Below are positions 57,053 through 64,000 of a stretch of DNA of 64,000 bases, piece by piece (positions within the stretch are counted from its first letter, which is position 1; the number at the start of each line of letters is the position of its first letter). The translations under genes were made by a program, and so were the position numbers. Where the stretch lies: positions 124,001-188,000 of the forward strand of contig NZ_MTQO01000043.1 of assembly GCF_001984155.1 (NCBI RefSeq), read 5' to 3'. The notes beneath the pieces are model-generated. The model made no database searches, was not told where the DNA came from, and was given only the letters and a program-made list of their open reading frames with translations. The stretch is from Actinosynnema sp. ALI-1.44. GTDB taxonomy: Bacteria > Actinomycetota > Actinomycetes > Mycobacteriales > Pseudonocardiaceae.

Positions 57053-60030
57053 CCGGCGGCGCGGTGGGCCTGGGTGGCGAGGTCGCTCAGTGAACGGCTG
57101 GACAGGAAGTCACGCATCGGGATGTGCAGGTCGAGTTCCTGCTTCATCCGCGACCGCAGCTTCGCGGCCAACAAGGAGTCCATCCCGGAGAACGACAACG
57201 GCGCGGTCGGGTCGATCAGGTCGGGTGACATCGACAGCACCGCGGCCACCTGCAACCGCATGTCCATGGTGAGCGAATCGACCGTCCGAGCCCCGTCCCG
57301 AACGGGCGACACGGCGACCGCCGCCACCTGTTCCTGCTGCGTCGGGTCGGCCCAGTACCGGCTGCGCTGCCACGGGTACGACGGCAGCGGCACGTATCGG
57401 CCGTTCTGGTTGACCCGCCGCCAGTCCGGGTCACACCCGCGTGTGTACGCGACGCTGAGCGTGGCGTGCAGCGACGACACCTCCGCCGAGTCCCGGTGCA
57501 ACGACGGCAAGGCGACGGCGTCGGCGCCGACCGCCTCGACCATGTCCTCGATGGACGTTGTCAGCACCGGGTGCGCGCTGACCTCGATGAAGATCGTGTT
57601 GGCGTGTTCTTCCAGTGCGCCGCGGACAGCGTCGGCGAAGCGGACCGGGCTGCGCAGGTTCGTGCCCCAGTACGCCGCGCCCAGCTCAGCGCCGTCGACA
57701 CGGCGGTCCAGCGCGGTCGAGTGCATCGCGACCTGACCCGCCGTCGGCCGGATGCTCCCCAGCGCCGCCACCACCTCCGGCAGCAAGGGCTCGACGTGCG
57801 GGGAGTGCGAGGCGAACCTGGCCCTGACCTGACGGCAGAACACCCCGCGTGCCTTGAGCGGTTCGACGATCCGCAGCAGTGTCTCGGCGTCACCCGACAG
57901 CATCGTCGAATGGTCGCTGTTCACCGCGCCGACGCTGACCACGTCGGTGTGGTCGCCGATCGCCGCCTGCGCCTGCGCCTCGGTCAGCTGCACCGACCAC
58001 ATCGCGCCCTCGCCGGGGAAGCCGGCCATCAGCACGCTGCGGCGGCAGGCCACGGCGGCAGCGTCGCGCACGGACAGCGCACCGGCCGTGGTCGCGGCGC
58101 CGTACTCGCCCATGCTGTGCCCGATCACCAGGTCCGGCTCGATCCCCCACGACCGCCACACCGCCGCGACACAGACCTGCATCGCCCACAGCGACGGCTG
58201 AATGACGTCCAAAGTGGTCATCGGCTCGTCGTCGCGCAGCCGGTCGATCACCGACCAGCCGAGCTCCTCGTAGACGGCCAGGTCGCACTCGGCCATCCGC
58301 TCGGCGAACACCGGGCTGGCCGCCATGAGCTCCCGGCCCATGCCCGTCCACTGCGAACCCTGGCCGGGGAAGACGAACACGACTCGCGGCGCGCCGGTCA
58401 GCCGGGTGTCCTTGCCGACGGGGAACGTCGCCCGGCCACCGGAGCCGAAGTCCCGCAGCTGCTCGGCCAGCGCCGTCGGGTTGGCGCCGGACACCGCCAG
58501 CCGAACGTTGTGCGCGGCGCGGCGGGTTCCCGCGCTGAAGCAGACGTCCGCCGGGCTTTCGGCTTTGTCCACTGTGTCCGCGTACGCGGACGCCAGTTGC
58601 CGCAACGCGTTCGGGTCACGGGCGGACAGCGGCAATATGAGGGGCAGAATCAGCGGCTGCTCGTCGTGGTGCCCCGGAGAGGGGTTGGTGCGGTGCGGCG
58701 GCGGCGCCTCGGACAGGACGACGTGCGCGTTCATCCCGTACGTGCCGAGAGCGGTGACACCGGCCAACGCGGGACGTCCGCGCTCGGGCCACGGCCGCCT
58801 GTCGAGCGCCAGCTCGACAGGACAGTCGTCTTCACGCAGCACGCTGTGCGGCGTCCGCACGTGCAACGTGCTGGGGATGACCCGGTTGTGCAACGCCAGC
58901 GTGGTCTTGAGCAGTCCGGCCAGCCCGGCCGCGACCTCGGTGTGCCCGATGTTCGACTTGACCGACCCCACCACGCACCGTTGGTCGAGCGGCCGCCCGG
59001 CTTTCTGGAAGCTGGCGCGCAGGAACCTGCTCAGCGCACCGAGTTCGGCGGTGTCGCCTTCGGTCGTGCCGGGTCCGTGCGCCTCGACGTAGTCCAGGTC
59101 GGCGGAGTCGGCACCGGCGGCGCGGTACGCGGCCCGCAGCATGTCCTCCTGGCCGCCGGTCCCCGTGTCGGTCAGCGACTGACCCTGCCTGCCGTTGTTG
59201 GTCAGCGAACTGCCGAGGATCGTGGCGTAGATCCGGTCGCCGTCCGCGACAGCTCGGGACAACGGCTTCAGCACGACCGTGACCGCCCCCTCGGCGCGGA
59301 CGAACCCGTCGGCCGACTCGTCACCGAACCGGCAACGCCCGGTGGGGGAGAGCAGCCCGGCCTCCGCGGCACCTATGTCCAGTTCACGGCACAGCAGCAG
59401 GTTGACCCCGCCGACGATGGCCATCTCGATCTCGCCGTTCTGGATGGCCTGCGTGGCCAGGTGCACCGCGGCGAGCGAAGACGCGCAGGTGGCTTCCGTC
59501 CCCAGAGCGGGCCCGCGCAGGTCGAGCAGGTGCGCGATCCGGCCCGCGGCCACCGAGTAGCGGGAGGCGCCCAGCAGGGCGTGCATGTCGGTCATGCCCG
59601 TGGTGGTGAGCAGTTCCCAGTAGTGCGAGACGAAACAGCAGGTGTACGCGCCGGTCATGCTGCCCGCGAGCTGCTCCGGTGTGAGCCCGGCGTCCTCGAC
59701 GGCCTCCCAGACGGTCTCGAGGAGCAGTCGCTGCTGCGGGTCGAGGCGGACCGCCTCGTACGGCGACATTTCGAAGAAGTGCGCGTCGAAGGCGTCGATT
59801 CCGTCGACGAATCCGCCTTCCCGGTCATCGGGCTGCCGGTGCGCGCGGTCGGTGACGGCTTTCCGCGAATCCAGGGCACGGCGCTCGGGTGACATCACCG
59901 CGACGGTGTCCCCGCCCGCGCCGAGGATCTCCCAGAAAGCTTCGACTGTGGGAGCGCCTGGTAATCGGCAGCCTGCCCCGATAATCGCGACCGGCTCTCG
60001 CCTGCCGTCGTGCACCGACATATGTGACAT
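57040..60030 (-). CDS. Single-module type I polyketide synthase, KS-AT-ACP
   Basis: 996 aa. The KS (about 12-430) has its Cys in GTEATCASSL (variant of DTACSSS), His in VEAHGPGTTEGD and His in KSNIGHTEVAAG. The AT (about 535-850) has GHSMGEYGAA and FASHSPHVEP, nearer to methylmalonyl-type YASH than to malonyl HAFH, so substrate is uncertain. The ACP (about 905-985) has Ser in FSGMDSLLAAKL. No KR, DH, ER or TE is present. It is not flanked by other PKS genes. ATG at 60030 follows GGAAGGG; the frame upstream lies in the promoter. It may load a starter or make a short unreduced chain. Confidence 0.93.
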   Translation of the reverse strand: MSHMSVHDGRREPVAIIGAGCRLPGAPTVEAFWEILGAGGDTVAVMSPERRALDSRKAVTDRAHRQPDDREGGFVDGIDAFDAHFFEMSPYEAVRLDPQQRLLLETVWEAVEDAGLTPEQLAGSMTGAYTCCFVSHYWELLTTTGMTDMHALLGASRYSVAAGRIAHLLDLRGPALGTEATCASSLAAVHLATQAIQNGEIEMAIVGGVNLLLCRELDIGAAEAGLLSPTGRCRFGDESADGFVRAEGAVTVVLKPLSRAVADGDRIYATILGSSLTNNGRQGQSLTDTGTGGQEDMLRAAYRAAGADSADLDYVEAHGPGTTEGDTAELGALSRFLRASFQKAGRPLDQRCVVGSVKSNIGHTEVAAGLAGLLKTTLALHNRVIPSTLHVRTPHSVLREDDCPVELALDRRPWPERGRPALAGVTALGTYGMNAHVVLSEAPPPHRTNPSPGHHDEQPLILPLILPLSARDPNALRQLASAYADTVDKAESPADVCFSAGTRRAAHNVRLAVSGANPTALAEQLRDFGSGGRATFPVGKDTRLTGAPRVVFVFPGQGSQWTGMGRELMAASPVFAERMAECDLAVYEELGWSVIDRLRDDEPMTTLDVIQPSLWAMQVCVAAVWRSWGIEPDLVIGHSMGEYGAATTAGALSVRDAAAVACRRSVLMAGFPGEGAMWSVQLTEAQAQAAIGDHTDVVSVGAVNSDHSTMLSGDAETLLRIVEPLKARGVFCRQVRARFASHSPHVEPLLPEVVAALGSIRPTAGQVAMHSTALDRRVDGAELGAAYWGTNLRSPVRFADAVRGALEEHANTIFIEVSAHPVLTTSIEDMVEAVGADAVALPSLHRDSAEVSSLHATLSVAYTRGCDPDWRRVNQNGRYVPLPSYPWQRSRYWADPTQQEQVAAVAVSPVRDGARTVDSLTMDMRLQVAAVLSMSPDLIDPTAPLSFSGMDSLLAAKLRSRMKQELDLHIPMRDFLSSRSLSDLATQAHRAAGQGS

Positions 60031-60212
60031 GGCAACCCTTCCCCAAACTAGGCGCCCCCGTGGCGTTCGGCGTACCCGCGGGAGTGTGCTTTCCCCTCGT
60101 TTCGAAGACACTGCTATGCTGAGAATCCATGTTACGGAGAATGCCACCGTACTGGTGTCACTGAACCGTGTCACAAACCATTGCGTAGAACGCTAGTTCG
60201 GTCAACAAAGAA
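60031..60212 (-). promoter_or_regulatory. PKS promoter region with tandem GTGTCAC repeats
   Basis: 182 bases upstream of the PKS gene. The heptamer GTGTCAC occurs twice in tandem (60155-60161 and 60168-60174, start-to-start 13 bases), resembling an activator site or repeated -35-like elements; on the minus strand a TACGGT that could be a -10 lies closer to the gene. The region is less GC-rich than coding DNA. Confidence 0.4.
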
Positions 60213-61067
60213 CTAACGGAATCCGTCACCTGCCGGGTCACCGTGCCCGAGGTCGCCCAGTGTCGAATCGTCGGCTGGCTGCGCCGGAACGTGGAAGGCG
60301 ACCAGGCAGGGGGCGAATTCGGCGGCCTGCACCACGATCACCCGCATCGGCTGGATGCCCAGCCGGGGGTGCCGGAACCTGCGGACCTTGGTGCGCAGTT
60401 CCCGCACGTCGTGCCCGTCCCACAGGCGCTGGAAGTCCGGGTCCCGCTTGAGGTCGTCCACGAGGGCCTTCAGCCGGTTCTCGCCGCCCCACGGCGCGAT
60501 CAGCGACCGCCACCTGGCCACCACGTCGGCGACGTCGTTCTCCCAGTCCTCGATGCGCTTCTTGCCTTCCGGGCTGAACAACCAGCGCATCATGTTGCGC
60601 TCGGCGACCGGCAGGACGCCGAAATCGGTGTACCACTCGGCCGCGGCGCGGTTCCACGCGATGACATCGCAGTAGAGGTTGGCGCCGTACACCGGGTACG
60701 GGGTGTCCTGCGACGATTTCACCAGTCGCTGGACGAGGTCCTCGGCGGATATCTCGCCCTTCAGCGGTTCCGGCGGCGTGGTCCGGCCGTGGGCCAGCCG
60801 GTGCATGTACCTGCGTTCGTCCTCGCTCAGGCTCAGCACCCGCGCGAGGCTGTCGAGCACCTCGGGCGACGGGTGGATGTCGCGGCCCTGCTCGAGGTAC
60901 GTGTACCAGGTGGGGCTCAGCCCGGCGAGCACGGCGACTTCCTCGCGGCGCAGTCCCGTGGTGCGGCGCCGGGGCCCCGCGGGCAGCCCGACTTCCTTCG
61001 GTGTGATCCGTTCACGCCTGGTGCGCAGGAAGCCCGCGAGTTCGCGTCTGTTGCTGTCCGTCGTCAC
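60213..61067 (-). CDS. XRE-family regulator with MmyB-like ligand domain
   Basis: 284 aa. The N-terminal part, LAGFLRTRRERITPKEVGLP followed by RTTGLRREEVAVLAGLSPTWYTYLEQGRDIHPS, is the diagnostic HTH of the MmyB-like group. The C-terminal PAS-like domain (YPVYGANLYCDVIAWNRAAAEWYTDFGVLP) binds fatty-acid-like ligands in studied members. It lies upstream of the PKS on the same strand, 182 bases away, and is its most likely local regulator. The start is a GTG at 61067. Confidence 0.88.
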   Translation of the reverse strand: MTTDSNRRELAGFLRTRRERITPKEVGLPAGPRRRTTGLRREEVAVLAGLSPTWYTYLEQGRDIHPSPEVLDSLARVLSLSEDERRYMHRLAHGRTTPPEPLKGEISAEDLVQRLVKSSQDTPYPVYGANLYCDVIAWNRAAAEWYTDFGVLPVAERNMMRWLFSPEGKKRIEDWENDVADVVARWRSLIAPWGGENRLKALVDDLKRDPDFQRLWDGHDVRELRTKVRRFRHPRLGIQPMRVIVVQAAEFAPCLVAFHVPAQPADDSTLGDLGHGDPAGDGFR

Positions 61068-61405
61068 CGGGCCGTCCCGTTCGCTTCAACGCGCCCGACC
61101 AGGCGACGGCACGTCGTGCGGGTCGCTGGTCGGCAGCTCTCGGGACACCCGACTCATCGTAGGGGCGTAGTCGATCGTGCGGGACGGTGATCGGGATAAC
61201 CGTGTTTTCAGCGGCAGATGACACCCGAACGGACGAATCGGGCTATCGGGGCGAACCGCTCAGCCTGGTACTCGGGGTACCACCACAACCGCGCTCTATC
61301 CGCCCGTCGCGCGGGAGGCCCATGCTCATGGTCAGCATCGCGGTGATGCGGTTCAGCGGTCGGGGAGGACATGTCGATGGGTGCAGTGTCGATAGGCGCG
61401 GCGAT
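61068..61405. promoter_or_regulatory. Divergent intergenic region
   Basis: 338 bases between the MmyB-like regulator and the membrane protein. The reading frame of the latter stays open into this region but without a ribosome site. No repeat or hairpin of note was seen. Confidence 0.35.
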
Positions 61406-62416
61406 ATGAGCGTGCTTGCCGCGTTGGGCGGCGTACTCGTCCTGGTGGTGGTGTGGGCGAGCGTGCTGCGGACCGTGCTGATCCCACGACAGACGTCGTC
61501 GCGGATGGCCCGTTGGACGGCGCGGATGGCCGCGGCGGTGGGGATGGCCATCGCCCGGCGGTTGCCGCGCCGGGCGTGTGAGTCGGTGATGGACTTCTGC
61601 GCCCCGGTCAGCCTGTTGCTGATGATGATCGGCTGGTTGCTGGGGCTGGGGCTGGGCTTCGCGTTGCTGGCGCTGGCCGCGGGCGTGGCGTTCGACGCGG
61701 ACGCGATGATCCGGTTCTTCGAGTTCAAGCTGGCCGGGACGGCCGGTGTGCTCGCGGTGTTCGCGGCGGTCTCGGTCACTGTCGTGATCGCCGTGTTCCT
61801 CGCGCACGTGGTCCGGTTCGTCGACGCGTACAGCAGGCGTGAGCGGTTCGTGAACCGGTTGGCCGCGCAGGCGTCGCGGATCCCGGACGGGGACCGGGTG
61901 CTCGCGGAATACCTGCGGTCGGGGTCGCGCGACAACCTCGACAGCCACTTCGCCGAATGGGCGGACTGGCTGGCCGACGTCCACGGCAGCCACATCTGTT
62001 ACCCGGGACTGGTGTACCACCGGCCGTCCGGTGATCTGTGGTGGCCGCACGCGGCGATGATCGTGATGGACGCGGCGGCGCTGGTCGACGCGGTCGCCCC
62101 GAAATGGGCGCCGCCGCACACCCGGGCCCTGCTCGATTCCGGCACCGCGTGTCTGCAACAACTTGCAGAACGAATCGGGGTCGTCGTGCCCGAGCTGACC
62201 GTGAGCCTGCACGGCCGCGAGGAATGCTCATTCGGCGACACGGTGGAGCTGGCGACGACCGCGGGCCTCCCGGCCGAGCGGGATCCGTACCAGGCCTGGG
62301 CTGCTTTCCAGGACACGCGGGTCCGTTACGCCCCGTACGCGGTCATGATCGGAACGCGATTGATGTGGCACGGCGCACCGGAGGAGGATGAAGTCGAACA
62401 GTCTGGTCTTCGATAG
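61406..62416 (+). CDS. Membrane protein of unknown function
   Basis: About 336 aa from the ATG at 61406. Three to four membrane helices lie in the first 140 residues (SVLAALGGVLVLVVVWASVL, then two long Leu/Ala/Val segments), after which comes a charged region and a soluble domain containing WADWLADVHGSHICYPGLVYHRPSGD. The SVLRTVLIPR turn after the first helix recalls small ion-channel-like membrane families, but there is no selectivity-filter motif. I do not recognise the family. The frame continues upstream, so a longer form is possible. Confidence 0.65.
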   Translation: MSVLAALGGVLVLVVVWASVLRTVLIPRQTSSRMARWTARMAAAVGMAIARRLPRRACESVMDFCAPVSLLLMMIGWLLGLGLGFALLALAAGVAFDADAMIRFFEFKLAGTAGVLAVFAAVSVTVVIAVFLAHVVRFVDAYSRRERFVNRLAAQASRIPDGDRVLAEYLRSGSRDNLDSHFAEWADWLADVHGSHICYPGLVYHRPSGDLWWPHAAMIVMDAAALVDAVAPKWAPPHTRALLDSGTACLQQLAERIGVVVPELTVSLHGREECSFGDTVELATTAGLPAERDPYQAWAAFQDTRVRYAPYAVMIGTRLMWHGAPEEDEVEQSGLR

Positions 62417-62609
62417 TTTTTCTGGGCTTCTTTTCATTTCTTCACACGTCGATCGTGTCGGGGCTTCAGTGACGCGTGACGGTTTCGTGCGCTCATTTTC
62501 CGGATGATATGGGCGGTTTCTTCGTTAGCTCCATGTGTTCAACGGAATGAGTCATGAGTACTAGTGAATATGACCAAAATGGTGTTGACATCGATCGGCT
62601 GGGGGCGTG
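62417..62609. other. Comparatively AT-rich intergenic region
   Basis: 193 bases clearly richer in A and T than the surroundings, with the short inverted repeat ACACG-TCGAT-CGTGT (62444-62458). It probably holds the promoter for the transposase-like gene. No transposon terminal repeat or target duplication was recognised. Confidence 0.4.
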
Positions 62610-63824
62610 ATGACCACGTTTGCGGATACCGAATTTCCCGGACTGGACAAGGCGGACGAGTTGTCCGGCTTCTGCCAGGAGCTGTTCAGCTCGCTGACCC
62701 GTTCGGACCAGCGCCGGTGGGGTGAGGTGTACATGCGCGGGCTGCTGACCGTGCCCGGCCGCAAGTCGATCAGGCGCATCTCCGACCACGTGGTCGGCTG
62801 GCGCGCCGACCAGTGCCTGCAGCAGTTCGTCAACCAGAGCCCGTGGCGGTGGGAGCCGGTCCGGCGCGTGCTGGCCCACCACGTCGCCGCGGCGCTGCGG
62901 CCGAGGGCGTGGATCATCGAGGAAGCCGTCTTCCCCAAGAACGGCGGCAGCTCGGTCGGTGTCACCAAGCAGTACGCGACATCCGCGCAGCGGACGCTGA
63001 ACTGCCAGCTGGGGGTGGCGCTGTTCATGGTGGGCGAGGACGCCTCCTGCGCGGCGAACTGGCGGCTGCTGCTGCCGGAGAGCTGGGACAACGACCCGCT
63101 GCGGCGCGGCCGCGTCCGGCTGCCCGAGGACGAACGCCACCGCCCCCGTTGGCAGTACATGCTCGACGCGATCGACGAGATGGTCATGGACTGGGGCTTC
63201 ACCGCGCCGCCGATCATGGTGCACGCCCGCGACCAGCGCCTGACCCAGCCGTTGCTGCGCGGCCTCGAGGAGCGCGGACTTCCCTACGTGATCAGGGTTC
63301 CGGAGAACACGCCGGTCCTGCCCGCGATGACCCGCGTGCCGCACGGCCGGGTGTTCAGCGCGGGCGAGCTGGCGATCCGGTCGGCCAAGCAGGGCCGGAT
63401 CACACTCAACTGGCGTGACCGCACCGACGGCAGGCTGGTCAGCTCGCAGTACGCGATCTCGCCCGTGTCCACCGGATCGGTGTCCGGGCCGCTGCACCTG
63501 ATGCCGGGCCGTCCGCACGGCGGTGCCCGCCGGGTGCTGGCCGAGTGGTCGGGCGGTGGCCGCAGGCTCAACGCGGTGTGGATCACCAACCTCAACGCCA
63601 CCCGGCTGCCCGAGCTGATCAGCCTGGTCAAGCTGAGCCCGCAGGCGGGCACCGACATGGTGCGGCTGCAGGACGAGTTCGGCCTGCGGCACTTCGAGGG
63701 CCGTTCGTACGCGGGCTGGCACCACCACGTGAGCCTGGTGTCCGCCGCGCACGCCTACTGGACGCTGCGACGGCAGGAGCACCTGCAGCAGATCGACGGA
63801 ATGCGCCTCCGGCCGCACGCGTGA
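62610..63824 (+). CDS. IS701-like (DDE_5) transposase homologue, probably domesticated
   Basis: 404 aa. ELFSSLTRSDQRRWGEVYMRGLLTVPGRKSIRRI-type N-terminus, LQQFVNQSPW, the SSVGVTKQY segment and the C-terminal FEGRSYAGWHHHVSLVSAAHAY match IS701-family transposases. The first catalytic motif, usually DDTGFPKKG, reads EEAVFPKNG (Glu104, Glu105), so the catalytic Asp is changed; the ARDQRL Asp and the late Glu remain. No flanking inverted repeats are visible and the gene sits in the same direction 11 bases before the next gene. It may be a retained regulator or accessory rather than an active element. Confidence 0.8.
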   Translation: MTTFADTEFPGLDKADELSGFCQELFSSLTRSDQRRWGEVYMRGLLTVPGRKSIRRISDHVVGWRADQCLQQFVNQSPWRWEPVRRVLAHHVAAALRPRAWIIEEAVFPKNGGSSVGVTKQYATSAQRTLNCQLGVALFMVGEDASCAANWRLLLPESWDNDPLRRGRVRLPEDERHRPRWQYMLDAIDEMVMDWGFTAPPIMVHARDQRLTQPLLRGLEERGLPYVIRVPENTPVLPAMTRVPHGRVFSAGELAIRSAKQGRITLNWRDRTDGRLVSSQYAISPVSTGSVSGPLHLMPGRPHGGARRVLAEWSGGGRRLNAVWITNLNATRLPELISLVKLSPQAGTDMVRLQDEFGLRHFEGRSYAGWHHHVSLVSAAHAYWTLRRQEHLQQIDGMRLRPHA

Positions 63825-63835
63825 AGGGGACGGAC

Positions 63836-64000
63836 GTGTCCGTCGACCGGCTCAGGGACGTCGAACTGTTCGCCGAACTGGACGACGACCAGCTCGCGTG
63901 GCTGGCACGCGCGGGCACGCCGCTGCGGCTGCGCGACGGCGAGGTGCTGTTCGACGACGGCCAGGTAGCGACGCACTTCTACGTCCTGCTCGCCGGAGAA
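63836..64000 (+). CDS. Cyclic-nucleotide-binding domain protein, 5' part only
   Basis: The first 55 residues, cut by the window edge. RDVELFAELDDDQLAWLARAGTPLRLRDGEVLFDDGQVATHFYVLLAGE is a clear Crp/cNMP-binding N-terminus. The GTG follows AAGGGGACG eleven bases after the transposase-like gene, implying one transcript. In actinomycetes such starts belong either to Crp-type regulators or to cNMP-binding proteins fused to thioredoxin reductase; the rest is outside the window. Confidence 0.75.
   Translation, partial: MSVDRLRDVELFAELDDDQLAWLARAGTPLRLRDGEVLFDDGQVATHFYVLLAGE

Noticed and set aside
57466-59892. 808-codon plus-strand open frame
   Set aside because: Antisense to the KS-AT-ACP gene; low-complexity Arg/Gln/Val composition and no recognisable motif.
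62417-64000. Intact insertion sequence around the IS701-like gene
   Set aside because: No terminal inverted repeats or target-site duplication were found, the first active-site motif is changed, and the gene appears co-transcribed with the next one.

Overview
The window is 64 kb of high-GC actinobacterial DNA. Codons end mostly in G or C, many starts are GTG, adjacent genes are often joined by 4-base ATGA or GTGA overlaps, and AfsR/SARP, XRE-TPR, STAND-kinase and partner-switching regulators are abundant. The gene content suits a filamentous actinomycete, perhaps of the Pseudonocardiales; the genus cannot be fixed from sequence reading alone. No rRNA, tRNA or CRISPR was seen.

Region 1 (about 0.2-30 kb) looks like one biosynthetic gene cluster. 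A long minus-strand run (24287 down to 7373) encodes an amino-acid-type adenylating ligase, a free-standing carrier protein, an orphan ectoine-synthase-like cyclase, a PltE-like acyl-ACP dehydrogenase, a transglutaminase-fold protein, a natural fusion of a kynurenine-3-monooxygenase-like enzyme with a PLP aromatic-amino-acid decarboxylase, a P450, a complete trpE-G-D-C-B-A set with a class II DAHP synthase, and a DszC-like flavin monooxygenase. A divergent arm carries a TrpB2-like enzyme, an EamA exporter, SnoaL-like proteins, a GMC oxidoreductase and a VOC protein. The left flank has an O-methyltransferase, a WrbA-like flavodoxin, a membrane acyltransferase, an MFS exporter, two more SnoaL-like proteins, an aldo/keto reductase and a glutathionyl-hydroquinone-reductase-like protein. 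My reading is a tryptophan-to-kynurenine-derived alkaloid pathway in which a carrier-bound, dehydrogenated amino acid (possibly pyrrole-2-carboxylate) is joined to a decarboxylated, hydroxylated kynurenine and then cyclised. No tryptophan 2,3-dioxygenase is in the window. The product is not known to me.

Region 2 (30-40.7 kb) is regulatory: a DUF5753-type XRE gene with a small Cys-rich partner, two XRE-TPR regulators, a regulator fragment fused by overlap to a NUDIX gene, a methyltransferase with a SARP/NB-ARC regulator, a divergent imine-reductase-like gene, and an FHA-like protein. Region 3 (40.8-49 kb) has a giant Ser/Thr kinase-STAND-WD40 protein, two paralogous single-pass coiled-coil proteins, a secreted beta/gamma-crystallin-like protein, and a response regulator fused to a thioredoxin-reductase-like flavoprotein.

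Region 4 (49.1-57.05 kb) is a tightly packed operon joining two DJ-1-family proteins (one fused to an N-acylglucosamine-2-epimerase-like domain) and a ThDP 2-keto-acid decarboxylase to a full partner-switch module (STAS, HATPase anti-sigma, SpoIIE phosphatase) and an FAD monooxygenase. It converges on a lone KS-AT-ACP polyketide synthase. The right end holds an XRE regulator, a membrane protein, an IS701-like transposase homologue with an altered active site, and the start of a cyclic-nucleotide-binding protein cut by the window edge.

The two most novel-looking points are the monooxygenase-decarboxylase fusion inside a tryptophan-supplying cluster, and the operon that couples carbonyl/sugar enzymes to a partner switch.
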